NCBI RefSeq assembly: GCF_029227915.1
Contig: NC_079880.1
Span: 9,575,501-9,639,500 of the forward strand
DNA from: Hydractinia symbiolongicarpus
Lineage: Eukaryota > Cnidaria > Hydrozoa > Anthoathecata > Hydractiniidae
Direction: 5' to 3'
Length of the DNA stretch: 64,000 bases
How positions within the stretch are numbered: position 1 is the stretch's first letter; each line of letters begins with the position of its first letter. Below the pieces are notes generated by a model. It saw nothing but the letters and a program-made list of their open reading frames with translations, searched no databases and was not told where the DNA came from. The position numbers were made by a program, and so were the translations under genes. Positions 42,140 through 53,837 of the stretch are shown piece by piece.

Positions 42140-45100
42140 TTTCCGGGCGGACACCAGGCGGTAGTGGCCACGGGCAAGCGTCGTAATTTGATCAGATTGT
42201 ACGATCTTTTATCATACGCCCTGTTAAGGGCTAGCTTCGATCCCTTTGGGGATATATTTGATGGTTCTTATTCTGAATCAGCACTTGACATTTGTATATA
42301 TCAACGCCCTCTTCCAGACATCTCCGGTAATCGTCGAAGGTGATGGACTTCTTCGTAACGCACTTCTTTACGGCCTTCGCTTTGCTATCGCCGCCTTCTT
42401 CTGTAAGGCCTTCTTAGGCTTAGAGTTTTGCCCTCAGGGTGATGAACTTGGTCATGAATTTCCTACCTAATTTGTCATTAGACCCCAGACCTTTTGGTTC
42501 TGCCCCATAGGGAGAGGCCTCTTATCATCTGGAATTTAGGCTCTCGTATTGTGGCGTGTCTCAACATCCTGTGCAATGTCGTGGTAGAATTCCTCTGTTC
42601 GAATGTGGTAAACGAAGGAGTTTGTATCCATATAACACAGCTGCAGCTTGCTTCCATAGAGAGGCTCTATACAGTCATAATGGAACTCGTACATGATCAA
42701 CTTTGACATGTCCAAGATTGCCTGGCCTATATATACAGGTTTGTTCATCTTGTACTCCGTTTTACCCATTTCAACGCCTAGGAGGTGCTTACTAAATCGG
42801 CTTCCGCCTTTGAAATTTGGCTTCATGACGAGCTTCGTATACTTGTCCTCGTTGGTGACCAGCTGAATGTTGCAGTGGTTCCGGATATTCTCCATGGTCT
42901 TGCCAAACACCAAGAGGTTCATTAGCTTGTAGAAGTCCTTCTCGAAGTCATTGTTGGCAGCCGTTCTCAACCTCGTGTTGTGATCAAAATACCCTTTCAA
43001 CTATGCCTTCTGGTTGAATTGAATGACCTTGTGTGCCCTTTTCAATTCAAGACAATATTTAAAGCCTCATTAAGGGCACTGATATGTACCACGTACCTCC
43101 GCTTGTTTTCCAAATTTGGTACCAGTTTTTTGACTTTGTGGACCGTCCTGCGTTCCGAGAAGAACGGCAACCCGTTATGTGTGTCGTGTAGCCTCTCGGG
43201 ATAGTCGATGTCAACCTCTAAAATTTACCCATGTTTATTGTCCATAACGAGCTCTCGATTCGCTTTTCTGTAAATGCCTCGGTATTTGACACCCATTTGA
43301 AGCCATCTGTTTGGGCTCTTGACGCATCGCCCATCCGTATAGGTTGTTGGCATCTAAATATTGTAGGTAGGAGTACCTCTGTTTCGTACTGGTCCCCCAT
43401 GTACCTATTATTTGCCTTGGCATGGCAATGTACGGCCTGGGTTATACCTCCCCTGATACCCTTCTCAAATAATCAGGAACATGTTGGGATCCGTGAGTAG
43501 GTCTAGCCTAATTCCGGTATACTTGAGTGCTGACTTCCTTGCCAGGCCAGGTGCACTGGAAAAGTGCGCAAGATCAAGCTTGTAGTTCGTCAATCACACG
43601 TCTCGAAACGCTTCAAAAACGTTGGCCAATTGTAGTACATCCGTGGTCAGGTAAGTATCGTGAAAACCGTCCATGGTGACTACACACCCTCTGGGGCAAT
43701 ACAATTCCATACCTTTTATGCGTATTTATAATCATAGTCCGATATGCCCTTCATGTTCAGCTTGCTGTAGAACGCCTTCCTGGGATGTAGTTTCGACTCT
43801 TCAAATCGTTGCCAATCATCCATATACTCGTAAGGTTACAATCATTTTCGAAGCATCAGTCGAAAAACATCATCCTTGTCAATAAACTTTGTCATGGATG
43901 GCACGTTTTCCTTTAGTTTCTGTTGGTTTAATTGCTTGGTGGTGTTTGAGCTGCAATTTTTACAACAGAGTTTTGCCATATATTCAGCGTCTATGCTCTG
44001 GAATTCCAGAAAGTTATCTGCATACTGGTGGCATTTCATACCGGCGGCGTTTATCCTGATTAAGTGGCTTGTCAACTTATCTAAAGAGGGTGGAATGAAT
44101 CTACAGCTTTTGATGAACCTGATTTCGATCTACTTATACATCTCACCATCGCCATATCCCATGCCTGCAAGTGGTAACTTGATTTTAACATTAAAACTGA
44201 TATATTTTTTAGTATTCTCTGCTATCCACTCAATATCCTGGGTGTCGTATTTTTCACTCAATTCTCGGATAAACAGGTGCGCATCGTACTTCGAGAGATT
44301 GTGGAAGATCATAGGTATATAGTTAGTTGAGGTTGCAGCTGTAATGCACCGCGCCCTTATACAGTCCCGTATAGTGACAATGGTCTCGAACTTAACGGTT
44401 ATTATCGCAGTCGTCAAACGGCATTAGGCAGATTTGGCAGTGTGTGGCCTCGCCATGTTCCCTTTTTAGGACCTCTGTCAGTTCCAGCATGGGTTGTTGC
44501 GGGTAGGTATTATATAACGTCTTTACTTCATCCTCCAGATGATTGACGAAGTGGGTTACACAGTTCTTACCCCTGCAAGGTACCGTATGTACACCCTCCA
44601 GATGGAACATGCCTGTTCAGCCTTTTCGTCTTGGTCTCCTGGTATTTTCTACCGGAACTAGCAGGCTCTCGAAGTCTGCGTATATTGCAAAAGGTACCTT
44701 AAGTTGTTGTTGCCCATCCCTGTAGATTAACCATTTTTCATTATGTTAGCATCGTGATTTTAACAGCCTTGTGGTCCTTGCAATATCCATAATGCTTATC
44801 CCGTGATTCAACCGTGTTGAAGGCTTGCAGGCAGTTCAGGAAAAAATTCATTGCATACCTATTTTTCGAGGTCTTCTTGCCTAAGAGCCTCGATAGACTC
44901 TTGACAGCCGTATAGTGGGTCTTTTTGTCATCTGTGATAAGCAACAGATTAACTTGCTTTTTACGCCTGATATTTTGCTCCGATCGATGTAGAATATTGA
45001 TCTTCTTTCCCATTATGTATAGGACGTTTACCGCAATGTCCTTGTTATTCCTTTTAAACTTTGATATGTTCTTGATATACTTTATATCCTTCCAATTGTA

Positions 45101-46183
45101 GAGTTCCACGTAGGGTTTCATCTGAGATATTCGATTCGGGTTCCTTCCAATTTCTTTATGATGCAGGGACGCTATGACAGCCCACTTGAAACACTCCTCA
45201 TCTTCATTCACCGGGTTAATGACGGCCTTTTTCGAGGCTATCCATTTAGGTAGTTCTATGTACGATGAACCCCTCGTTAACCGCAACTTTTGGAAGCTCA
45301 CATCAAGGTATAGGATTCGACTAATGGTGAAGTCCCTCTGAGGTAGGGCCGGATGTTGCACTTGTGTTTTGATTTGAGCAAACATCCTATCCAGCATGTC
45401 GTCTACGTCGCTACCCTGGAAGATTGACGTCATATTACTATTAAAGGCCTTCTTCACCTCAATGTACTCACTGTTAGCACCCTCCGAGTTTGTTTTCTTC
45501 TTCCACATGATCCAGAGGGACAGCTGTACCTTCGCTTATCCCATATCTTCTACCTGCTCCCCAACCAATGTTTTCACGTTACTTCACACCATCCCCATAT
45601 ACCCGTCAACGTCGGCTACCCCTATACCCGGAATGCGGAAACTTCGAAAGGTCCTGTGTAGAGCATGTTTATGTTCTTGAGGTGTATAGTCTTGCTCCGG
45701 CCGATAGTTTTTGGATTTCCTTGAGGTAGTCTTCCCTGGCCTCTTTTTCTACCTCGTCATGAAGTGTGGGTCTCGTGTTAGCTGTTCTATTACAGAGCCC
45801 CATCACATTACGCTTGAAGGCTGCATAGGTTCTCTTGACTCCCTCTTTTATAGGCTTTGGAACAGCGCCCACAAGCCAATTATACCACCTTTTCATCTTA
45901 TTCCCCACAACCGAACGATTTTTCGACAGTTCCTGTTTCTCGAAGAGGTCCATCTCGGATGGAGGTAATAGCCAGCCATTCCCTAATTTTACCCCCCATA
46001 GTTGGACGGGTCTTTAGCATACCTTGCCTCTCAAAGAGGTCCATATCCTCAGACATTATAGGTTTAACTGGTTTCTTTGGGACATTCTCCAATAGAGCAA
46101 CCAATTCGGGTGTAGCCCGTAATACCCCTCATTCCACGACCTTTTGCGATATCGCGTAATTGTTTCACAGTATGTGTGTTCAT
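42140..46183 (-). pseudogene. Protein-primed family B DNA polymerase (Polinton pPolB), heavily fragmented
   Basis: From ATG 46183 a SAP-like helical entry (TVKQLRDIAKGRGMRG, ELVALLE across a shift) comes first. Two DLFExQ units follow (DLFERQGMLKTRP, DLFEKQELSKNRS) with WYNWLVGAVPKPIKEGVKR. An open block (45508-44741) holds YIELPKWIASKKAVINP and FKWAVIASLHHKEIGRNP. The exonuclease motifs are YADFESLL (about 44680) and FHNLSKYDAHLF (about 44290). Polymerase motif A is DANNLYGWAM (about 43350), the motif B region is KLMNLLVFGKTMENI (about 42905), and motif C reads YMDTNSF (about 42615). The thumb remnants run to about 42140. At least eight frameshifts or stops are present, and the second motif C Asp is Asn. 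It would replicate the element from a protein primer. It is now inactive. Confidence 0.9.
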
Positions 46184-46252
46184 TCTTTATTGTATAGATT
46201 TTTTCATCCTCAGGGGATTTCATCTTATTCTGCTAACACAGTTCACCTCTTT

Positions 46253-46498
46253 ACTGCGCATGCGTTGATTTTTGATGACGTCATCACTTTATTAAGGAAA
46301 TCCCCCTACTAGGTGTGCTTTTTTACTTATTTGCAGCATAGAAATTTACCTATGTTATGCATGGATAAGCAATGTATACCAGAGACTTAACGTTGAATTC
46401 CATGTCTAAGCACTGCATGATATTGATTTGTTGTGGTTGACTGTGGCGTGCGTGCGCGACTGTGCTAGAAGAAACATTTCCCTATCTCTTCTATGTCT
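46253..46498. repeat. Right-terminal sequence of the Polinton
   Basis: Non-coding sequence beyond the polB start, with ATGCGTTGATTTTTGATGAC, CCCCCTACTAGGTG and a G/C-rich GGCGTGCGTGCG stretch. It matches 27234-27485. It is expected to be part of a terminal inverted repeat. The exact end (usually AG/CT with 6 bp target duplication) could not be fixed. Confidence 0.55.
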
Positions 46499-46500
46499 TT

Positions 46501-47939
46501 TGCCACTGTTAAAAACTCAACAAATATGTTTTGTATTTATAAGACCTATCACGGTATAAGACGGGGCTTTCTCCGAATCAAAATCACAAAATCAATTATT
46601 TAAAAATAATTTTAGTTTGCAAGTGCATGAACACATATGGAATGTACTATGTGAACATCTCGATGAATTTTTTAGCAGTTGGCAAACATTTTTCTTAATA
46701 AAAATTTGACTCGACGAATTACTGATTTTAAATTAAAATTTAAAAGTAATTTTGTTTTTGTTTTGTTATTACTTATCTTCAGAAAATTACACTGATGTGA
46801 CTGATATCTCTCAAATAAAAGCTTTTTCATTCATTCAGAGGTCTACGAAGTGTCGCTTTCACTCAAGTTTAATTTTCAAGTGGTTCTTGACTCCACAGAA
46901 GGGCTTATGTACCCTGTTTTCTCCTAAATAGTTCATTGGAATTTTTCCTCAACGGAATTTGTCCTTATAAGGTATCTTCAAACATCCAAGGGTCTTTTCT
47001 CAAAAGTTAACAAAAAGTGCAAATATACATTTTATATGTTGAACTGAATTGTTTTACAAACTGTTGGATGTGAAAGGTTAAATCATCTATGGATATATGA
47101 GTGTATATTCGCGAAAAGTGAGATTCACGCTCACGTACTACAAACTTATTCGAATGTTAACAAGGATAATTAATCATTTTCATGCGGTGTACAAGGAGGA
47201 GAGAATAGTGTCAGGGGCCGGGGCAAAAATGACCTTTTCCCGTAACTTACCCTGTGTTAGGTTGAGTCCACAAAACCTGGAAGGAATAATATCTATACAC
47301 TATATGTTGATTGTAAGAAATAATGTTTGCTAAAGTCAAAACTTTTCATAAAAGTCGATTTTTCAAAACAATAGATATTGTTTAATTTATATTTTCGGAT
47401 ATATTTGCATGAAACAATAAATATTATGATGAAAAAATTTCACTGACTATAGCAGCATTCTCGTTTTACCATCGTTTAGTAATTTGTTTCTTACATTGGA
47501 AACTCCTCTATCACAAACTGTCTATGTTATATTGACTTATTTGCCCATTTTGTAAAAAAATTCATGAAAGAAGTTTTTGAACATGGTTGCAGACAGTTTT
47601 GTTTTAAAAATCCTAGCAAAACTCAATATTTATGGGTTTTGTTTTGTCTCCACGCTGCTTAATTTCAGGATTTATGGAAGAATCAGGAAAGAAAATAGCA
47701 AAGGTTTTTTTGGGTCGGAAGGTTTGGTTTGGTTTTGGTTTTGATTTAGTTTTGGTGTGAGATTTGCAGGTCTTCTTTTGACTTTATCTCTTATAAATAC
47801 TTTGTATCTATAGGAATATTTATTTCCTGTAAGTTTTCATCACATTTGAAGTTGAAAATATCATCACGTCTTCTAGCCTTGTGAAAATCGTAAGCGAACC
47901 AATTTAATGATTTTGGCTAGCTACAAAAGCAGATTTCGA
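46501..47939. other. No gene seen
   Basis: Host-like A+T-rich sequence after the element. It contains a (GGTTTT)n-like tract near 47715-47755. No supported exon. Confidence 0.45.
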
Positions 47940-48605
47940 TTTTTATACGCGTGTACGAGACAGTTTACCTGTAGTAAGCGCTCAGCTTGAAGTTAAGGAC
48001 GGACTGTTTCCTATGTTTTTTAAGTTGTGATAAGTGCTTTTGGGAAAAGGGTTATTAGAAGGGGATGTGCCTGTACTAAGCGATTATCCCGGTTTAACAA
48101 TTTTTATTTTTTCTCAACCTTGATTTAAACTTATTCCCGACAATAAAGTTACTGAGTGATTTTTTTAGCTGGATGGTGATAACTACAACCTGTTTATTGT
48201 GTTCTTATTTAAACCAAAGTTGTGATAAAGAAAGTGTATTTCCCTATGCGCATGTGCGACACGGTTAGCCTGGTGGCACAAAAATTTTTGAACTTTCCCG
48301 GAAATATATTTCGCAAAATAAAAAAATGTTGCCTGTTTTTGCTATGAAGATCTTTTATTTCAGCTAAGGTTGCCGGAAAGTTATTTGTTGAAAATAATGT
48401 TAGACCTGAGGCACATTATGTTATGTGAGCTTCACTTCAATACGACATACTGCATGTCTGCACTGAAACGCTGCATCAAGATGCGTCTCAAAATTTACAT
48501 CTCTTATTAAGCACTCCTCCGGTCGTTTACCGCTTGTTTGCATAGCTAATAGTTGCTTAACCCGGCGTTTCGACGAATGGTCTCCCGGCAAGCATTCTGT
48601 CTGTG
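47940..48605 (-). repeat. Dispersed GCCGGGTTAA repeat, reverse copy
   Basis: Units with GTTTACCTGTAGTAAGCGCT (47965), GCCTGTACTAAGCGATTATC (48068) and ATGCGCATGTGCGACACGGT (48246) match, in reverse, the TACAGGTAAAC-GTGTCGCA units at 3.97-4.3 kb. The end, TTAACCCGGCGTTTCGACG at 48557 and GGTCTCCCGGCAAGC, matches 30648-30685. The middle is divergent. Confidence 0.55.
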
Positions 48606-48840
48606 GGACAAAGATGGTAGCAGCAATGGGAAAACTGCTTAGGATTTTTCGTTAGATGAACCCCCGTGAATGTTTCTACGGTATTACTAGTTAAAATGAA
48701 TATGCTGCTTAAATTGAAATGCACAATTGCGTATTTGATTCAATGCGAAGTTATATGATAACAAAAGTATCATTACAGAATCAAAATCATCCAAAAACCT
48801 ATTAGCTACAATACAGAAGATAGGTATATAAAATTTCAGC

Positions 48841-49164
48841 CTAACCAAAACGCTCTTGAGCTAAGCGTAGCTGCCAGACTTCTTTATAACAAGTCTTAAC
48901 AACTCTCTTTGTTGTTCGATTCTTTTTTTTACATTTGTACTCTACTTTAACTGTACCAACTTTGTCTGTGCAATATGCTCCAAATGTGCTCTGTGTATTC
49001 TGAAATTTGCAAGTGGATTTGTTGTGACACACATTGAAAAAGATACCTTTTAAAAGTTTCTCCGCAGCATTCAGACTTTGAGTGGGTAACATTCTGTATA
49101 TCGACAACGTAGCCTGTAGCACACTCAATTATCATAGTTGACCCTGCTGTACCTCTAACTTGTC
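48841..49164 (-). pseudogene. SUEL-type (rhamnose-binding) lectin domain exon, frameshifted
   Basis: The exon starts at a good acceptor (TTTTTATAG) at 49164 and encodes TMIIECATGYVVDIQNV, the first strand and Cys of a SUEL/Gal-lectin domain, then KSECCGETF. In another frame come VCHNKSTCKFQNTQSTFGAYC and GTVKVEYKCKKK, the C-terminal hallmarks (C-x-K-x-x-C, FG-x-x-C, V-x-Y-x-C). A basic tail runs to the stop at 48841. One frame change is needed near 49045. A 47-base intron with GT-AG ends exists there but would delete the conserved CHNKSTC, so a frameshift (or sequencing error) is likelier. Upstream exons were not found. Known members are secreted or surface carbohydrate binders. Confidence 0.65.
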
Positions 49165-50689
49165 CTATAAAAAGAAAAGACAACAAAAACAATAAAAAAA
49201 ACTAAAAAGAAAGTATGGAAATCATAAATTTGTTCCTTCAAATTATGAGGACGCGTAGTAAAAGAGGTCTAAAAAGACCTTACAAAACTAAGGCCAAGGG
49301 CATAGACGCAGGACGTTGTGGATAGAACGCCAGATCGTTTGATGAGGTAAAAATTTAACATGAAAATACTACAGATAAAAGCAAAAAAAAAACGAAAATA
49401 TATATATTTACTTGTGTTCTTAACGATTTTTCTCAGTTTCACTTTATGAATTTCAAATTTCGGCTGTCAATTTTTTTTCACATCGTCACTTGGGTGCAAT
49501 TTTTTTATCAACTTTCACGAGTTTTTTTATGTGACTGGCTTTCAAAAAAAATTATAGATAACGTTGTTATGTTTCTAATGTTTACTTAACACATTTTCAA
49601 GAAGTTCTTGTAACGAAAACAAAAATGATAGTACAAAAATGTCTTGATAGTATAAAAATTTCTTCTACCCTTCGCCTTGATATTTCTTCTGTGTTTTATT
49701 TTCTGGTTTGATTGAACTTTCATCAGTCATGTGGCTATACTTGAGACATTCTTCGTCTGATTCGCTTGGATATTGACTGCAATTAAATGGCCAATAAAAC
49801 CATATGTGGTAATAAGTAGATCACAACCTGTTTTATTTTTTTCACAAAGTGACCGACAAGGACGAGTTGTCCTTATCTGGTCCTTTTTACAGACAGCCAA
49901 CTAATTTGTGCATATAAATGGCGATATTTCTTTTGCGCGTTTCATACGGAACAAGGGTAAAAACTCTTCTATTCTTCCTATACTCGTGCGGTAGGCGTCT
50001 TTGGTCATATCAGTGATACTATAGCCTTTCTGGGTGAGAAATCTCCCCATACAATTCAGTATGGGTTTACATTTCTCCTAACCATGGGTTGTTCCACATA
50101 GCACAACAACCAAGCATACACAGGAAGAAGTTTGGTATGCATTTTTTATGCGAAAATTATTCTTGCAACCTTTTCTATTTACTTATACAAACAAAGGTAT
50201 ATGTTTATTTGAAGTAACCTTTGCATCAATAGGATTTTCAAACCAGTTTATTTATACTGACTTCACATTTTTTAAAACAACGATTGGCGCAAAATTAACT
50301 GAAAAAACTGCTGTACAGGCTAAATTTGAAACAAATAGGTATTATTGAAACAGTAGACATTGATATAAATAAATATATAAAGATTAAAAGATAAACAAAA
50401 ACTTATGTTTACAGGATTCAGAGGATTTGGTCACTTCAAAATTTTTTCCGGCTGCTTAAACATGTCTTGGATTGAAATACACAATCCTTAATGTTTAAAT
50501 GTATTGTAAAAAATGAGATCAGTTAATAAGCAAACAAAGACGACTATTTACCGCATCAGTTTTTTTTCCTTTCTCTTTTTAATAACAAGTCGTGCTCCTT
50601 TGCTAGATATCAATATCATAGTTTTTGCTGAAAAAAAACGAGTGGCTTAAATTATTTCTAAGTATTTGGTTACACGAATATATAGGTGG
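49165..50689. other. No gene seen
   Basis: Should contain upstream exons of the SUEL-lectin gene, but none was recognised. A+T-rich. Confidence 0.4.
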
Positions 50690-50900
50690 CTGTAGCGGCT
50701 TAACCCGGCGTGTTGATACACATAGAACATATACCGAAACGCCGGGTTAAGCCACAAGTAAATGTATCACTCAGCGTTAAACGCCAGGTTGAGAGTACCA
50801 TACACCCGGGTGGAGCGCTATAAATACAGGTATATTCATTATGTCGTCAATCAAGTAAAGCGCCCACATCATCATCATAATGTTTCAGGAGTAGTATATG
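50690..50900 (+). repeat. Dispersed GCCGGGTTAA repeat copy
   Basis: Three variants of the core sit in 100 bases: TTAACCCGGCGTGTTGATAC at 50700, CCGAAACGCCGGGTTAAGCC at 50733 and AGCGTTAAACGCCAGGTTGA at 50772. The following GAGCGCTATAAATACAGG and ATAATGTTTCAGGAGTA blocks match 3750-3820. Confidence 0.5.
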
Positions 50901-52526
50901 TTGCAAAAGATAACTAAAGTAATTAGGTATTAAACTCTTATATGAAATCAAGTCGTCTTACTTTCAAAAGAAAAATTTGTAATTTTTTTGGCAACAGAAA
51001 CACAGTCTTAATTATTTAAACATCACAGTTAATTAGACTGTATCAAATGTTTAGAACCAATCAATTTAGGTATTACATGTATACGACTATATTAGGAAGC
51101 TGTATTTTTAAACACTGTATGAAAGATTTATGTGCATCGGGTATTTTGTATATAATGTTAACAATTTACTTTTTAGTTTACACTTTCTGAAAACAACTTT
51201 GGCGTTATGTCATTCCTGCTATTGATTCCGGGGAGCACAGTTATAAATTCGTGACATTTTTGGCATGACAATCCTTAAATGGTGTGGTAACTTGGCATCC
51301 TAAAATGGATCTACATTCAAAATTGTAGATACGTGCGGTTTATGTGCGACGGAAAAGTTTGCTGTTGGTGTGATGAATTGTTCCTGTGAGGAATCAAATG
51401 ACGGTAATGCAATAGGAATGGTGTGAAAGTGGTTACAATTGTCCAAATGGATGTAAGAAAAAAAGATGTGTAGATTATAGAAGAGCACATATTAAGACTT
51501 ACAATTTCTAATATAATATGATGAAAAGAACGGCAGAATTTTAAAGATTACGAATGACAACGTAATAACGTTGATTCTAATAAAGTAACTTGACTTAGGT
51601 TTCAGGTTTGCTTAGTTCCAAAATTAAACCAATTTTGGCGACGTCGATACGCCTCATTCTACCGATTTTTCAGGACATTCTACAAACGGTTTTATTATAA
51701 AGATCTTACGAAAATTGCGGTAGCACATTTTTTACTTTTCTTAGCTATATTGCTCCTACCAAAATAGAATTTTTTTATATACCTACTGCAAACTACTACA
51801 CAAGTAGTCCTGTTGTGCATCTAAAACAAAAATTCTTTTGTAGCTACATTAAACATTGATTTGTACTGAAATAAGTATTTGAATCCATATTCCACACTGC
51901 ATTTGAATCCATATTCCGCACTATTAATATTACCTTTAGGTGCGACAAACCTGATAAATACCTGATGACGTAATAACGCTCAGGAGAAGCTTCGTTTTTG
52001 AAAGTTAATAAACTAGTCGGTGGCCCGTAGAAAAATCCACGGGTTCGCCCGTATTTTTTATACTAAAATTCGTTTGTCTGCGGTTACTATTTTGCGTGAC
52101 AGACAGATGTGTACCGGTTTTAAAATAAGGATTTTTAATTAAATATGTCGTATTAATATCTTTCCTATGGAGAACAAGAAACTACTCAATATATTCTTCA
52201 GTTTGCTACGTAATATTTTTTAACATTTTTCTATTCTTCATAAAAACATTTTAATATCAATCATATCAACTCTACATTCTTCTGCAAAACATTACACAAT
52301 GTTTTTATACCTAATCTTTGTTGTACTTCCGCCGTCTTTTCTTATCTTCAGTAGCAGCTGGTCTAACTGTTAGCATTATTTGCGAGTTCATTTACCATCC
52401 TTTATTGTATTTACAGTATTTGTTTATCACCACTTAAACTGATTTCAACTATTTCTTACAGTTTGCACTTAATTTGATTATTTGATAACACAGTTTTTAT
52501 TTGACTAAGTGACTCGTTTCGTAGAG
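50901..52526. other. No gene seen; CCCGTGGA palindrome at 52018
   Basis: A+T-rich. At 52011-52060 ACTAGTCGGTGGCCCGTAGA and AAATCCACGGGTTCGCCCGT repeat the foldback termini of 2630-2977, followed by GACAGACAGATGTG as in the other copies. Confidence 0.45.
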
Positions 52527-53018
52527 GGCCGATCACGTAAAGCGGGTTAGCCAGTCGCGCTGATGTATTTTTGATGAGATGAGAGTGATGAGATTAGGCC
52601 AGCTAAAAGAAATCACAAAACTTTGTTTATATTTTACAAGTAAAGGTAAACTTCAGCTACGACGTTTTTGTGCAAAATGTGGCACGTTGATGTACAAAGA
52701 AAAATCAAGGTTTTATTTATTTGTACCTGAACTTTTTGGTAATTTTTTCTATGCACACATTATTTTGAACAAAAAATTGTTAACAAAACAATTCTTTCGT
52801 TAGTATTTTTCAAGAACGTTTGACTTCAAATTAAATAGATTCAATTAAGCACAGAAATAAAAATAATCAGCTCGCTTAACCTACATCGTTACGTTCAACG
52901 AACGGAGATCTCGACAAACCGCGTTGGCTTGTTACCCTTGTGATCGAATTTTACTCTTTTGAGCGAGATCTTAAGAGAGATCGGGTAAACAAGCGGGCTC
53001 GCTTTACGCGATCAGGCC
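52527..53018. mobile_element. MITE-like element with GGCC-GATC termini
   Basis: The left end GGCCGATCACGTAAAGCGGG (52527-52546) is repeated inverted at the right end as GGCCTGATCGCGTAAAGCGA (53018 back to 52999). The interior is non-coding. The two ends are clearly less A+T-rich than the middle. A target duplication was not evident by eye. Confidence 0.5.
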
Positions 53019-53837
53019 ATAAAGGCGTCAAATAGCATTAATCAAATTATGTATGCATCAAGTTCACACTAGGAGCATTTTTGGCGTCAAAACTTCTGTT
53101 TTGTCACTACAGTCTGCAGAATTTAATGTAGCAGCATGAAGAAAACATGCACACTTAGAATCCCTTTGCATAGTTTAAAATCTATGAAATGTTCTTAAAG
53201 ACAATGTAGTTTATGGTTAAGTTGTTACCTTATTTGTATTTTGAAAACGCTAAAAAAATTTCCGAAGACTTGAAAAGTTTGCAAATGAAATTTACTTCTT
53301 TTACGTTGCGCTTAAACTTGTTTTATTTTTTGGTGTTTCTGCAATTTCTGTATGCTGTGTCATGTTCACCGCATGGTACGTTAAATCTTGGTTTCCATCT
53401 GGCGTTAATTCGCGTGAAGCAGGTTTGCCAATTGGAGTGATTCTTTATCGCTTTATTGAAACGTCCATGTCTAATTAGCGCACCTGTTTTAACTCCTTTT
53501 ATCGCGCGGTTATTGATGTTTTAACGCGAATTAGCGCGAACACACTTTTGCATACAAAAATGTGAGCATATCAGGTGTGGAAAAGCTATTTCTACAAACA
53601 TTTTTTTCTCAACAGGGGCGAAAATAGATTATCTTTAAGACCGTACATCTTAATTCTTCCCGAAGAACACAAAAAAATTAAAATATTTTGGAAAAAATTT
53701 TTATTATAAGATAATTTTTACTTTTTTCCAATCGTGCATGCGTGCCTTCAATATTCTTTCCTTTTTTTATAATTAACATTTCGTTATAAAAAATTTTTCT
53801 AAATTAACACATAAACATATCTCAAAATGTGTCCTTT

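Larger units (their letters stand above)
32150..46500. mobile_element. Decayed Polinton/Maverick (adintovirus-like) element
   Basis: About 14 kb of visibly G+C-richer sequence holds the core Polinton set. This comprises a protein-primed family B DNA polymerase (minus, 42.1-46.2 kb), retroviral-type integrase (plus, 37.2-38.1), FtsK/HerA-type packaging ATPase (minus, 39.7-40.2), a structural protein (plus, 33.1-34.3) and many small accessory genes. Frameshifts and stops affect nearly all of them. No adenain-type protease was recognised. The right terminal sequence at 46253-46498 has a partner at 27234-27485. The matching left terminus was not found, so the element is probably truncated or rearranged on that side. 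Confidence 0.9.

Noticed and set aside
48995-49045. A 47-base GT-AG intron in the SUEL lectin exon
   Set aside because: It would remove the conserved CHNKSTC motif and is very short. A frameshift explains the data better.
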